Below are positions 26,547 to 34,975 of a stretch of 64,000 nucleotides of DNA, one piece after another. Made by a program: the position numbers and the translations under genes. This DNA comes from Desulfallas sp. Bu1-1 (GTDB lineage Bacteria; Bacillota; Desulfotomaculia; Desulfotomaculales; Desulfallaceae), in the NCBI RefSeq assembly GCF_015594625.1, contig NZ_JADNRQ010000002.1, positions 186,001 to 250,000 on the forward strand, in the 5' to 3' direction. The stretch's first letter is position 1. The number at the start of each line of letters is the position of its first letter. A model generated the notes under the pieces. The model did no database searches, was not told the origin of the DNA, and saw only the letters and a list, made by a program, of their open reading frames with translations.

Positions 26547-27215
26547 TTATGATAAATATTCTTCCATAATTAAGCGGGTAATGTATTCCGCCGCCAGGAT
26601 ATCCTCCAGGGAATTGCCGCTGGCGGCCACTACGGTAATGCCGGTCCGCAGGGACCCGGCCCGTTCCACCGCCCGCGCCGCCGCCGCCCGGGCCGGCGCC
26701 GGGCCTTTTTTGCGCATGGTCCTGGCCACGGTCCCCGTGAGCACCGCCGGGGCGCCGGCTTTGACGGCGGCGTCGAAGGCCACGCCTCCGGTGGCGGTTG
26801 CGGCTATCACCACGTTGCCCTGCATATCGAACAGTTTCGGCGTTTCAGCGCCGATGTTGGGCAGCACAGCTTCAATTTTCGCCCCGGCTTTGGCCAGCCC
26901 GGCGGAAACCGCAGTTATCCTGCTTAGTCTTTGCGCGTCGGTACCCACCCTGGGTTCGGCCACCAGCACCACCCCGGCGCCTTTTTCCACGGCGAGTTTA
27001 CCCGCCGCAAACCCTATTTCCGCCGGGTCGATTTCCACCGGCGGCGAGGCGTGGTCGGGAGCCGCCCCGTACACCGCGATGGCGCCGGCGTCCAGGGCGG
27101 CCTCCAGCGTGGTGGACATATCGATTACATCCACAATCACCACCACATCCCCCTGCCGGGCGGCGGCCGCAGCCCCGCTGGCGTTGACGGTCAGTTTAAC
27201 GGTTGGTATTAGCAT
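26547..27215 (-). CDS. Conserved protein of unknown function, weakly ComB-like
   Basis: 222 residues from the ATG at 27215 (MLIPTVKLTVNASG, AAGGTGATGCC before it); the longer frame to 27272 adds a Cys-rich stretch unlike the rest. It is Ala/Gly/Val-rich, with VVVIVDVIDMSTTLEAALDAGA recalling the N-terminal VIDVLRATTT segment of 2-phosphosulfolactate phosphatase (ComB), and ATATGGVAFDAAVKAGA in the second half. Similarity is faint and the active-site assignments are not secure. It is the next gene after the DUF3866 gene and starts 57 bases past its stop, so the two are probably one unit. Confidence 0.7.
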   Translation of the reverse strand: MLIPTVKLTVNASGAAAAARQGDVVVIVDVIDMSTTLEAALDAGAIAVYGAAPDHASPPVEIDPAEIGFAAGKLAVEKGAGVVLVAEPRVGTDAQRLSRITAVSAGLAKAGAKIEAVLPNIGAETPKLFDMQGNVVIAATATGGVAFDAAVKAGAPAVLTGTVARTMRKKGPAPARAAAARAVERAGSLRTGITVVAASGNSLEDILAAEYITRLIMEEYLS

Positions 27216-27271
27216 GGCATCACCTTCGGTATATTGAACTGCTTTACAGCATATTTGGCCACATCCCTGCA

Positions 27272-28381
27272 TTAACTTCCGGCGTTCGCAATCCCGCGAC
27301 CGGCGACCAGTTTTCCGGCGTAAATTCCAGCAGCGCCGGCCGCCAGGAAAAAGGCCGGGTCGTCCGCCGGGGAACGTCCCATTGAGGTGACCCTGATCCC
27401 CCGACGGTCCAGTTCGTCCAGGGCCGGCCGGCCTTCTTCCCGAACGATGGTATGCTTTTCCGCCAGCCCGGCCCGGCCGATTTGGCTTGTCACCAAGTCT
27501 TCCTGCCCGGCGTCTGTTAATACCGGTAAAACCATCGTGCAGGGCGTCAACGCGATCTTACCCAGCGCGGTGACCGTGTGGTGGCTCAGCCCCCTGTGTC
27601 TTTCCCGCAGGTCGGCAAAACTGATCCTGGGGATGGACACCGGCCGGCCGTTCAGAATATTTACGGCGTTGACGATTTCACCCTGTTCCACGCCGGTGAA
27701 ACCGTATTTCGATGCGGTGCCCACAATGCCCGGGCCCATGGCCGCCACCACCACGTCGGCCCGCGCCGCTTCCACCGCGGTCAACAGCGCCGTGTAAATG
27801 TTGATGGTTTCGTAATCCCCCCCAAAGGCGTGCCCGCAGGTGATCGTAGCGTCAACCAGTCCTTTTTCCCTCAATTCGTACGCCATGTTGCTGAGCCATA
27901 ACGGCAGGGCCGCGCCGTCGGTCATAACGTAAACCACCCTGGCCCGGCCGCCCGTCGCAACCTTGATGCCCGCGGCCGCGGGCGCCAGCATGCTGTGCAG
28001 GGTACCCACAACCACGGGCGTTCCCCCCAGCGTTTCCGTGTTTTTAATCCCTTCGGCATGCGGGCTGTCCGGTTCCTCGGCCGCCAGCACCTTGACCTGG
28101 CACGGGCTGTAACGCAACTTCATAATATGCCCCGCCCCGGACATATCCTTATCCGGCCTGGAGACATTGGCCATAACAAAATGCGCGCCGCCCGTGCCCA
28201 GATTTTTTGCGACGGCGGTGGTGTTCAGAATGACTTCGTCGCCGGCGGACACGGGACCGGTCATTAAGTCGTAATTGTAGGCTTTTTGCTTGCCTTCACC
28301 CGGTATGCTCACGATTATTTCCGTAATGTTCGGCCGCCTGGCTTTAATTTCGGCCACCCGGCCCCGCCTGACCCTGATCAA
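27272..28381 (-). CDS. DUF3866 family protein
   Basis: 369 residues matching the DUF3866 pattern: N-terminal beta-rich part (VRRGRVAEIKARRPNITEI), GDEVILNTTAVAKNLGTGGAHFV at about 50-72, then an alpha/beta region with MGPGIVGTASKYGFTGVEQG. Starts at TTG 28381 with GGGGAG nine bases before. It lies three bases past the M20 peptidase stop. Function not established; a substrate-binding or hydrolase role has no direct support in the sequence. Confidence 0.85.
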   Translation of the reverse strand: MIRVRRGRVAEIKARRPNITEIIVSIPGEGKQKAYNYDLMTGPVSAGDEVILNTTAVAKNLGTGGAHFVMANVSRPDKDMSGAGHIMKLRYSPCQVKVLAAEEPDSPHAEGIKNTETLGGTPVVVGTLHSMLAPAAAGIKVATGGRARVVYVMTDGAALPLWLSNMAYELREKGLVDATITCGHAFGGDYETINIYTALLTAVEAARADVVVAAMGPGIVGTASKYGFTGVEQGEIVNAVNILNGRPVSIPRISFADLRERHRGLSHHTVTALGKIALTPCTMVLPVLTDAGQEDLVTSQIGRAGLAEKHTIVREEGRPALDELDRRGIRVTSMGRSPADDPAFFLAAGAAGIYAGKLVAGRGIANAGS

Positions 28382-28384
28382 TGT

Positions 28385-29509
28385 TTAAAACTCCCCTTCC
28401 GCCGCCGCCTTGATGATCGCCAGCACGTAACCGGCGGTGCCCACCAGGTCATCCACGGTGATGTATTCTTCCGTGGTATGTACCTTTTTCATGCCGATGC
28501 CCAGGTTAACCGCCTGGATGCCGTTTTCGTTGAAAATGTGGGTGTCACTGCCGCCGCCGGTGCTTTTGATTTCCGGGTGCAATCCCAGATCCCGCGCCGC
28601 TTTTTGGGCGAGCCTGACTACGCCGGCTTCCCCGGGCACGTTCATGGCCGGGTAAATGGTTTCCACTTCAATTTGCACCCTGGCACCCGCCTCGCGGGCT
28701 GCCTTTTCCAATTCCTCGCATATGGCCCGGGTCTGCGCCCGGCGCTTCTCTTCGTTCAAGCTCCTGGTCTCGCCCTCCAGCGCCACCCTGTCCGGAACAA
28801 TGTTGATCGCCCGGCCGCCGGAAATCACCCCGATATTGGCGGTGGTTTCTTCATCAATCCGTCCGAGCCGCATGGCCGCAATCGCCCGCGCGGCCACCTG
28901 AATGGCGTTGACGCCCTCTTCTGGTTTAATCCCGGCGTGAGCGGCAACCCCCAACACGGTGGCAACAATTTTATCCTGGGATGGCCCGCGGTTCACAATA
29001 CTGCCCACAGGTCCATCACTGTCCAGAACAAACCCCATGCGGGCCTTCAAAGCGGAAAAATCCAGGAACTTGACGCCTGACAGCCCCGTTTCCTCACAGA
29101 TGGTAAATACCAGTTCCAGGTCGCCGTGGGGCAGGTTATTTTCCTTGATTGCCCGTACCGCTTCCAGGATGGCGGCAATGCCCGCCTTGTCGTCCGCCCC
29201 GAGGATTGTCTCCCCGGCCGAGCGAATTACGCCGTTTTCTTCCACCGGCTCAATTCCACATCCGGGCGCAACCGTATCCATGTGGGCGCAGAAAAGCACC
29301 GCGGGCGTATTTACGTTGCCGGGCAGCCTGGCGATCAGATTACCCGTTTCGGTCCCCGTTTTTTGCGCGGCGCCGTCGATGCGCACTTCCAGTCCCAGTT
29401 CCTCCAGCTTTTGCTTCAACAGCCCGGCCATCCGCCCTTCCCGGCCGCTTTCGCTGCCCACCCTTACCATGTTCATGAAACCGGCCACCAGCCGTTCCCT
29501 GTTAACCAA
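28385..29509 (-). CDS. M20 family metallopeptidase, peptidase T-like
   Basis: 374 residues from the TTG at 29509 (AAAGGTGG seven bases before), which gives the usual length; codons further upstream are repeat-like intergenic DNA. Two-zinc M20 motifs: AHMDTVAPG (first metal His/Asp), LGADDKAGIAAILEAV (bridging Asp), TICEETGLSG (catalytic and metal Glu) and VLDSDGPVG. A dimerisation lid domain lies in the middle and STGGGSDTHIFN near the end. Expected to act as a tripeptidase or aminopeptidase in the cytoplasm. It is the first gene of the M20-DUF3866-ComB-like run. Confidence 0.92.
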   Translation of the reverse strand: MVNRERLVAGFMNMVRVGSESGREGRMAGLLKQKLEELGLEVRIDGAAQKTGTETGNLIARLPGNVNTPAVLFCAHMDTVAPGCGIEPVEENGVIRSAGETILGADDKAGIAAILEAVRAIKENNLPHGDLELVFTICEETGLSGVKFLDFSALKARMGFVLDSDGPVGSIVNRGPSQDKIVATVLGVAAHAGIKPEEGVNAIQVAARAIAAMRLGRIDEETTANIGVISGGRAINIVPDRVALEGETRSLNEEKRRAQTRAICEELEKAAREAGARVQIEVETIYPAMNVPGEAGVVRLAQKAARDLGLHPEIKSTGGGSDTHIFNENGIQAVNLGIGMKKVHTTEEYITVDDLVGTAGYVLAIIKAAAEGEF

Positions 29510-29586
29510 AGAAACACCACCTTTGTAATGTGCTACTAATATAATAACCGCCAGAGGCCCGGCTGTAAAATACCGGGCATGGCGGT

Positions 29587-29607
29587 TCGGTCGTCCGTGG
29601 TCGGTCT
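29587..29607. repeat. GTCGGT-type short repeat, copy 1
   Basis: GGTCGTCCGTGGTCGGTC, a run of GGTCGT/GGTCGGT units in the gap between the M20 peptidase and the oxidoreductase gamma gene. A similar run is at 51521-51546. Confidence 0.5.
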
Positions 29608-29672
29608 TTGGATAATTGAATTTCAAAAACTTTTTCATTCGCTTGCCGGTACCGTGTAAATACACCAAATGT

Positions 29673-30224
29673 TTAACTTGCTTTGAATTCTCTCGCCAGT
29701 TGACGGCCTTTTTCCAGTGCTTCCTGGTTGATGGGAATTAAATTGTGCCGTTTCGGCGGTAAAACCTCTTTCAGAGCTTCCAGAACGGATTCCGTGGATA
29801 CTACACCGGTTAATTCCAGTAAAACCCCCAGAATAATATTGTTGGCCACCTTGCCGTTTCCGAGGGACTCGGCAATATCGTTGGCGGGCACGTAAACGGT
29901 TTTTACATCGCTGCGCTTGGTTTTAATATGGATCAAAGAGCTGTTGACCAGGATCAGCCCGCTCGGCACCACGGCAGGTTCGAATTTTTCCAGCGAAGGC
30001 CTGTTCATGGCGATCAGAACGGTAGGCTCGCTGACTACCGGAGAACTGATGGGCCGGTCGGAAATGGTCACACCACAGTTGGCGGTACCGCCCCGCATTT
30101 CCGGGCCATAGGAGGGAATCCAGGCCACGTGCTTATTCTCCTTCATTCCGGCGTAAGCTAGAAGCTGTCCCGTGGAAAGCACGCCCTGCCCTCCAAAACC
30201 AGCGATTAGGATACCCTCGAACAT
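29673..30224 (-). CDS. 2-oxoacid:ferredoxin oxidoreductase, gamma subunit
   Basis: 183 residues of the Kor/Vor gamma domain: GFGGQGVLSTGQLLAYAGM at 9-27, YGPEMRGGTANC, and SDRPISSPVV. Together with the three upstream genes it forms a complex that oxidatively decarboxylates a 2-oxoacid to the acyl-CoA, reducing ferredoxin. Stop and start codons of neighbouring subunits touch, so the four genes are one coupled operon. The ferredoxin-alpha-beta-gamma order is typical of 2-oxoglutarate (Kor) or branched-chain (Vor) enzymes, not four-subunit pyruvate enzymes. Confidence 0.93.
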   Translation of the reverse strand: MFEGILIAGFGGQGVLSTGQLLAYAGMKENKHVAWIPSYGPEMRGGTANCGVTISDRPISSPVVSEPTVLIAMNRPSLEKFEPAVVPSGLILVNSSLIHIKTKRSDVKTVYVPANDIAESLGNGKVANNIILGVLLELTGVVSTESVLEALKEVLPPKRHNLIPINQEALEKGRQLAREFKAS

Positions 30225-30973
30225 TATTTACCCACCTCCGCCGGAGTTTTGTATTCGCCCAGTGGATAGTACGGAATCATATTTTGCTCCAGCCATTTGA
30301 GCGCCTCCAGCGGAGACAGCCCCCAGTTGGTGGGGCAGGAACTGAGCACTTCCACAAGGGTAAACCCGTCACCCCGCATTTGGATGTCAAAAGCTTTCCG
30401 AATGGCCTTTTTAGCCGCGACGATATTTTTCGGGTTGTGCACGGAGACCCGGGCGAGATAAGCGCTGCCGTCCAGCGGGGCCAGCATTTCACAGACCTTT
30501 ACGGGCATGCCGTTGATCCCGGCGTCCCGGCCCGCCGGGGTGGTGGTGGTTTTTTGGCCCAGCAGCGTGGTGGGCGCCATCTGCCCGCCCGTCATGGCGT
30601 AAACGGCATTGTTGATAAAAATGACCGTGATTTTTTCGCCCCGGGCAGCAGCGTGCACCAGCTCACCTGTACCAATGGCCGCCGCGTCCCCGTCCCCCTG
30701 GTAAGTAAACACCAGCCGGTCGGGGAGAACCCGCTTGATCCCTGTTGCCACCGCCGGAGCCCGGCCGTGGGCCGCCTGGTACATATCAAAATCCATATAG
30801 TTGTAGATAAATACGGAACAGCCAACCGGAGCCACGCCCAGTGCCCGCTCGTACATATCCATTTCATCTATGACTTCGGCCACCAGCCTGTGCACAATGC
30901 CGTGGGTGCAGCCGGGACAGTAATGAAAGGGGATATCTTTCAGCGATTCCGGCCTGGTAAAAACTTTTTTCAT
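30224..30973 (-). CDS. 2-oxoacid:ferredoxin oxidoreductase, beta subunit (TPP-binding)
   Basis: 249 residues carrying the thiamine pyrophosphate site: CPGCTHGIVHRLV near the N-terminus and the GDGDAAAIG...NNAVYAMTGGQMAPTT block, where GDGD and NN bind magnesium and TPP. TTLLGQKTTTTPAGRD follows, as in Kor/Vor beta subunits. Starts overlap the alpha subunit end by four bases. Confidence 0.94.
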   Translation of the reverse strand: MKKVFTRPESLKDIPFHYCPGCTHGIVHRLVAEVIDEMDMYERALGVAPVGCSVFIYNYMDFDMYQAAHGRAPAVATGIKRVLPDRLVFTYQGDGDAAAIGTGELVHAAARGEKITVIFINNAVYAMTGGQMAPTTLLGQKTTTTPAGRDAGINGMPVKVCEMLAPLDGSAYLARVSVHNPKNIVAAKKAIRKAFDIQMRGDGFTLVEVLSSCPTNWGLSPLEALKWLEQNMIPYYPLGEYKTPAEVGK

Positions 30974-32037
30974 TGTTCCGCACCCCCGTTGTACAGTTTC
31001 TTGACCTCGTTGAAAATGTCCCTGGCCACAGGCATCATTCCGCCGGCCCGGCCGTAAAAATGTACCGGCCTCGCGCCTTCAACCGCCAGGCGCACGTCCT
31101 CGATCATCTGGCCCATGTTCATCTCCACCACCAGGAACCGGTCCACTTTTTCCCTGATTCTTTTAATCACACCGGTGGGATATGGCCAGACCGTGATGGG
31201 CCGGAGCAGGCCCACCGCCATGCCCTCGTCCCGGGCGCGGTCGACTACAGCCTTGCAGACCCTGGCACTGGTACCGAAAGCGACGATTACCAGCCTGGCG
31301 TCATCCAGGTGGTATTCTTCCCAGCGCTGTTCTTCCCTGCTGATAACGGCGTATTTTTTCGCCAGCTTGAGGTTATGCTGCTCGCACTCCTCGGGTACGA
31401 TATACAGCGAATTGATCAGCCGTTTCGGCCCGCCCTTCTTGCGTCCCGTAGCAGCCCACGGTTTTTCCGGCGGCTGCACAAATTTCTCTTCCCCCAGTTC
31501 CACCGGTTCCATCATCTGGCCCAGGACACCGTCGGCCAGCAGCATTACCGGGTTGCGATACTTGTCGGCCAGGTCGAAAGCATCTTGCATCAGGTCGATA
31601 ATTTCCTGGACCGAAGCCGGGGCCAGGCAAATCACCCGGTAGTCCCCGTGGCCGCCGCCTTTGACGGCCTGGAAATAATCCGACTGGGCAGGCGCTATAT
31701 TACCCAGGCCCGGGCCGCCCCTGATCATATTGACAATCACGCAGGGCAGTTCCGCGCCGGCGATATACGAAATTCCCTCCTGCATCAGGCTGATGCCCGG
31801 GCCGGAGGATGACGTCATCACCCGGGCCCCTGCACCCGCGGCGCCAAACACCATATTGGCCGCCGCCGTTTCACTTTCCGATTGCAGGTAAAGCCCGCCC
31901 ACCTCGGGCATGCGCTTGGCCAGGTAGTGCGGCAGCTCACTCTGGGGTGTGATGGGATAGCCGAAAAAATAGCGGCAACCCGCCCGTACGGCCCCCTCGC
32001 CTATGGCTTCGTTACCTTTCATCAATACTTTAGCCAA
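30970..32037 (-). CDS. 2-oxoacid:ferredoxin oxidoreductase, alpha subunit (VorB/KorA-like)
   Basis: 355 residues. N-terminal pyrimidine-binding domain has YPITPQSELPHYLA and SESETAAANMVFGAAGAGARVMTSSSGPG split over 50-85; the C-terminal part has the transketolase-C-like domain (about 245-345). The length and motifs match proteins called 3-methyl-2-oxobutanoate dehydrogenase subunit VorB, but substrate cannot be told from the sequence. Branched-chain 2-oxoacids or 2-oxoglutarate are most likely. Confidence 0.93.
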   Translation of the reverse strand: MAKVLMKGNEAIGEGAVRAGCRYFFGYPITPQSELPHYLAKRMPEVGGLYLQSESETAAANMVFGAAGAGARVMTSSSGPGISLMQEGISYIAGAELPCVIVNMIRGGPGLGNIAPAQSDYFQAVKGGGHGDYRVICLAPASVQEIIDLMQDAFDLADKYRNPVMLLADGVLGQMMEPVELGEEKFVQPPEKPWAATGRKKGGPKRLINSLYIVPEECEQHNLKLAKKYAVISREEQRWEEYHLDDARLVIVAFGTSARVCKAVVDRARDEGMAVGLLRPITVWPYPTGVIKRIREKVDRFLVVEMNMGQMIEDVRLAVEGARPVHFYGRAGGMMPVARDIFNEVKKLYNGGAEQ

Positions 32038-32257
32038 CTTTCTTTTCCTCCCTTGCCACTTCGATTACCAAATCAGGACACATCAGGGCACACAGGGCAC
32101 ATCCCGTGCATTTATCCTGATTCTCCACGACTGCAGGGTGAAAACCCATTACGTTGATGTGATCCGCCATTTTAATAATCTGCTTGGGACATACCGCGGT
32201 GCATAATTTACATCCCTTGCAGCGATCTTCGCGGAAAGTTACAAGCGCTTTTCCCAA
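32030..32257 (-). CDS. 2x[4Fe-4S] ferredoxin subunit of the 2-oxoacid oxidoreductase
   Basis: 75 residues with two complete clusters: C13, C16, C19, C23 and C50, C53, C56, C60, each in CxxCxxCxxxCP form. It is the electron-transfer delta subunit. The start is TTG at 32257 with AGGAGG eight bases before. First gene of the operon, overlapping the alpha subunit by eight bases. Confidence 0.93.
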   Translation of the reverse strand: MGKALVTFREDRCKGCKLCTAVCPKQIIKMADHINVMGFHPAVVENQDKCTGCALCALMCPDLVIEVAREEKKVG

Positions 32258-32285
32258 AAAAATACCTCCTTTAACTGTAGTTAGG

Positions 32286-32315
32286 TATATAACTTATAAA
32301 AACAGACTTGTCCAA
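32286..32315 (-). promoter_or_regulatory. Candidate promoter of the 2-oxoacid oxidoreductase operon
   Basis: Minus strand TTGGAC, 18 bases, TATATA, ending about 28 bases before the ferredoxin start codon. The match is moderate. Confidence 0.35.
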
Positions 32316-32388
32316 AATATAACCGATATTATTATTAATGTCTTTTAGACAAAGACGCTTAAAAACACAAAAAAATAAAATTAATTTT

Positions 32389-32545
32389 GCTGCAAAAACC
32401 AGTACTTGTATTGGCGCTCCGGCGGCATCAATCGTTCGTTTCGCAATTTTACCTTTGTGGCTGGAGCAGCTTTTAGTCAACGCTTGCAGCAAACTGCCAG
32501 CCTACTTCTTCACGCCCTTAGGAGTCATGGCTCCGGGGCTATGAC
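32389..32545. repeat. Dispersed repeat, family A, copy 2 (long copy)
   Basis: Runs from GCTGCAAAAACC through GGCGCTCCGG, TTCGTTTCGCAATTT and AACGCTTGCA to an imperfect palindrome at 32524-32545 (GTCATGGCTCC / GGGGCTATGAC). Copies: 13633-13715 (left part), 59342-59471 (right part and hairpin) and 55885-55905 (hairpin only). It lies in the 429-base gene-free gap between the ferredoxin start and the P-loop gene. No protein is recognisable. Confidence 0.7.
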
Positions 32546-32554
32546 GGTATCGTT

Positions 32555-32606
32555 GGGGACATACCTCCGACCCCAAAGCTTTGCCCTAAAGAGGAGGTGT
32601 GTCCCC
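32555..32606. repeat. Inverted repeat GGGGACATACCTCC / GGAGGTGTGTCCCC
   Basis: Fourteen-base arms with one mismatch, 24 bases apart (32555-32568 and 32593-32606), directly after the family A copy and before the family B copy. Could form a strong hairpin; it may be a transposon-end relic or a processing/termination structure. Confidence 0.7.
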
Positions 32607-32620
32607 TAACCGCTATTCCG

Positions 32621-32676
32621 CATCCAGTGCTCCACTCACTCCAGAAATCCGCCGGATCGCCACCGCTGTGGCGTTT
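32621..32676. repeat. Dispersed intergenic repeat, family B, copy 2
   Basis: Matches 8207-8262: CCGCATCCAGTGCTCC, CTCCAGAAA, CCGGATC, CCGCTGTGG in the same order and direction. It ends about ten bases before the stop of the P-loop ATPase gene. Confidence 0.7.
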
Positions 32677-32686
32677 CGCATTTAAA

Positions 32687-33379
32687 TCAAAATTGGATAT
32701 CCTTCAGCCACGGCGGAAGCATGTGCCGCTTGATGGGAAACAACGTTACGCCGGGCAACCGCCGGCCCACCTCCCGGGCCAGGTTTTCCTCCACCGCCGC
32801 AAAGGCAACGGGCAATCCCAGTTGCCGCGCCGTTTCCTCGATGACGGTGTGGCCCGCCACCACGGTGTCGGCATCGGTGTCCCGGCCGAGGTTCGGGTTG
32901 CTTACCAGCGCGGTAACTTGCAGGCGGGACGCCTTCTCCACGGACCTGAGTATTTTAATGATACCCTCCGCCGTGCGGGTAAAGGGGCGGCAGGTGTTGA
33001 CCACAAAATACATATTAAACGATCCTTCGGGTAAATACGGCTTAAACCTGCCCAAAGCGGTGGCGCCGGTATCATCACCGCCCACGTCAAAAACGCCGTG
33101 GACCCGCTCATCCTCCAGCACTCCCAGGGTAGCCGGGGGGAGGGCCGGTACGTCGGCGCCCGCCAGTTCGCCCGGCGGGCATACAACCTGCAACCCCCTC
33201 TGTTCCAGGTATTCCCGCATCACCCTGGTCCGAAAATAGGGGTTGACAATATCAAGGTCCACAATGCCAACCCGCGGAAAGCTGTTTTTTAACCACAGGG
33301 CGTAATTGATGGCCAGCTCCGTTTTACCGCTGCCCAAATTTCCCGTGAATAAAGTAATTTTTTTTACATCGCGCAGCAT
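32687..33379 (-). CDS. P-loop ATP-binding protein (MinD/CooC-like SIMIBI family)
   Basis: 230 residues. Walker A GNLGSGKTE is at 13-21, followed by a switch region VGIVDLDIVNPYF and FDVGGDDTGATALG, as in nickel- or cobalt-insertion and chromosome-partition ATPases. Proteins of this kind often lie beside Kor/Vor operons in Clostridia; here it is upstream of the ferredoxin gene but separated by 429 bases of repeats. A role in complex maturation or in a different pathway is open. Confidence 0.8.
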   Translation of the reverse strand: MLRDVKKITLFTGNLGSGKTELAINYALWLKNSFPRVGIVDLDIVNPYFRTRVMREYLEQRGLQVVCPPGELAGADVPALPPATLGVLEDERVHGVFDVGGDDTGATALGRFKPYLPEGSFNMYFVVNTCRPFTRTAEGIIKILRSVEKASRLQVTALVSNPNLGRDTDADTVVAGHTVIEETARQLGLPVAFAAVEENLAREVGRRLPGVTLFPIKRHMLPPWLKDIQF

Positions 33380-33429
33380 AAACTACCACCCGGCAAAGCA
33401 AATCGATAAAAAGTTCGACAAAAGTTCCC

Positions 33430-34275
33430 TTATTCCTTCCCTCGCCCCAGCATGTCCAGGTAATTGAGGAGGGTGTTCCCGGCGATAATACGGGTTAAGG
33501 AATATCTTTCAGTGATAATATGAATCAAAATTAGCGCTCCCAGAAAAATAAACCGGGAGTACCCCTGCAGGGACGCGGCGGCGGTAATGCCGGCAACCAT
33601 GCCCAGAGTATTGGAGCCCGCATCTCCCATCATGGCCCGGGCTTTAAGGTCTACGGGCAAAAAAGCCACCAGCCCGCCAAGCACCATGGTGGCCATAACG
33701 CCTTCCGGCCGGCCCCAAACCGCCGGCAGCAGGATCAGATACAGCAAAATATACATCTTGCCGGCCCGCCCCGGGCGCAGGTCGAACAAATTGATCAGGT
33801 TTGCCGACAGGGCGATGATCAGCGAGCTGTCAATTATTTTAACATAATTGCCGGGGTAAAGCTGCGCACCTGCAACCAGGGCGAGAATACCGCCCCCTAT
33901 GGCTTTAACGGCCCCGGTGGTCACGCGCCCATTGAATAAAGCTTTGAAATGACCCAGCAGGCCGGAAGCATCCCGGGCGCCCCAGAAATCATCAACCAAG
34001 CCCAGGCAGGTAGCTCCCGCCACGGCGAATAAAAAAACCAGGGCCTGGTTGCGCATGTACTCCGGCCAAAATAAAAACAGGGGCATTGTAACCGTTACCG
34101 TGGTGATAAAAAAAACAACCCCCGCAGCAAGAGGAATGTTTTCCCCCTTAAAATTGGGGCGCACAAAACCGCCAGAGATAATCATGTCCAATATTTTATT
34201 CCTGATTAACAAAGTCACAATAAAAGCTAAAGCAAAAACAACGGGCGGGTAAACGATTTCAGGTTGCCAGTTCAA
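33430..34275 (-). CDS. Phospho-N-acetylmuramoyl-pentapeptide/UDP-GlcNAc phosphotransferase-like protein (GT4)
   Basis: 281-residue polytopic membrane protein of the MraY/WecA superfamily that moves sugar-phosphate from UDP to a polyprenyl phosphate. Visible motifs: LVDDFWGARD (Asp pair binding magnesium), NLINLFDLRPGRAGK and [11 protein letters not shown]. It is shorter than MraY or TagO and clustered with a GT2 enzyme and the SteA/SteB pair, which suggests a dedicated envelope glycan. Confidence 0.88.
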   Translation of the reverse strand: MNWQPEIVYPPVVFALAFIVTLLIRNKILDMIISGGFVRPNFKGENIPLAAGVVFFITTVTVTMPLFLFWPEYMRNQALVFLFAVAGATCLGLVDDFWGARDASGLLGHFKALFNGRVTTGAVKAIGGGILALVAGAQLYPGNYVKIIDSSLIIALSANLINLFDLRPGRAGKMYILLYLILLPAVWGRPEGVMATMVLGGLVAFLPVDLKARAMMGDAGSNTLGMVAGITAAASLQGYSRFIFLGALILIHIITERYSLTRIIAGNTLLNYLDMLGRGKE

Positions 34276-34282
34276 CAGTGTT

Positions 34283-34975
34283 TCACCTCAAAATGGGCTT
34301 CTTGACCAGCACCGTTCCGGCCAATACCAGGGCAATATGCCAGAACTGCCTTCCCCGGTGCATAAAACCCTTCAGGTCGCGCCCCGTTTCGGCATGAGTC
34401 ATCTGCACCGGCACTTCCATCACGCGAAAACCGGCCCGGGCAGCACGGATAGTTAAACCGACCTCTACTCCGTAACCGGAAGCAAAGGGAAAAACGCTGT
34501 CCAGCACCTGCCGGGTCATGGCCCGTTGCCCGGACAGGGGGCTTTTCATTTCCAGGCCGGTATACAGCTTGATCCCAAACCGGGCCAGTCCCTTGACCAA
34601 CCCGAAACCACCCTTGCGACGGGGGGGAGGAAACTGGGCCACAGTCATATCGGCTTCGCCGGCCATCACAGGGGCCAGCAGCAAACGGGCATCCGCCGCC
34701 GAAGCGCCCAGATCGCCATCAAGGAGCAAGTAAACATCCGCCGTTACCGCGGTGACGCCTTTGTTCAGCGCAGCGCCCTTGCCCATATTTCCGGGCAAAG
34801 TGATTACCCTGGCCCCGGCGCCGGCAGCCAGTGCAGCCGTGCGATCTGTGGACGCGTCATCCACCACAACAATTTCCGTTATTTCCGGTATCCCGGCCAG
34901 CGCGGCAACGGTGTCGCCGATGTATTCCTGCTCGTTGAAGGCCGGTATAATCGCCGCTACGGTCCTGGCACGCAT
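34283..34975 (-). CDS. Glycosyltransferase family 2
   Basis: 230 residues, GT-A fold. AAIIPAFNEQEYIGDTV at the N-terminus, VVDDASTDRTA, and metal-binding DGDLGA at about 108. No transmembrane domain except a weak C-terminal hydrophobic stretch. It starts two bases before the SteB-like gene's stop and ends seven bases before the GT4 gene begins, so they are co-transcribed. Probably builds on a lipid-linked sugar made by the neighbour (inference). Confidence 0.92.
   Translation of the reverse strand: MRARTVAAIIPAFNEQEYIGDTVAALAGIPEITEIVVVDDASTDRTAALAAGAGARVITLPGNMGKGAALNKGVTAVTADVYLLLDGDLGASAADARLLLAPVMAGEADMTVAQFPPPRRKGGFGLVKGLARFGIKLYTGLEMKSPLSGQRAMTRQVLDSVFPFASGYGVEVGLTIRAARAGFRVMEVPVQMTHAETGRDLKGFMHRGRQFWHIALVLAGTVLVKKPILR

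Noticed and set aside
26570-27215. Long plus-strand frames opposite the ComB-like and DUF3866 genes
   Set aside because: They are Ala/Pro/Arg-rich shadows of high-GC minus-strand codons, with no family resemblance.
32271-32492. A 73-residue open frame in the intergenic region
   Set aside because: No ribosome-binding site, unlikely composition, and it overlaps the family A repeat and the candidate promoter.
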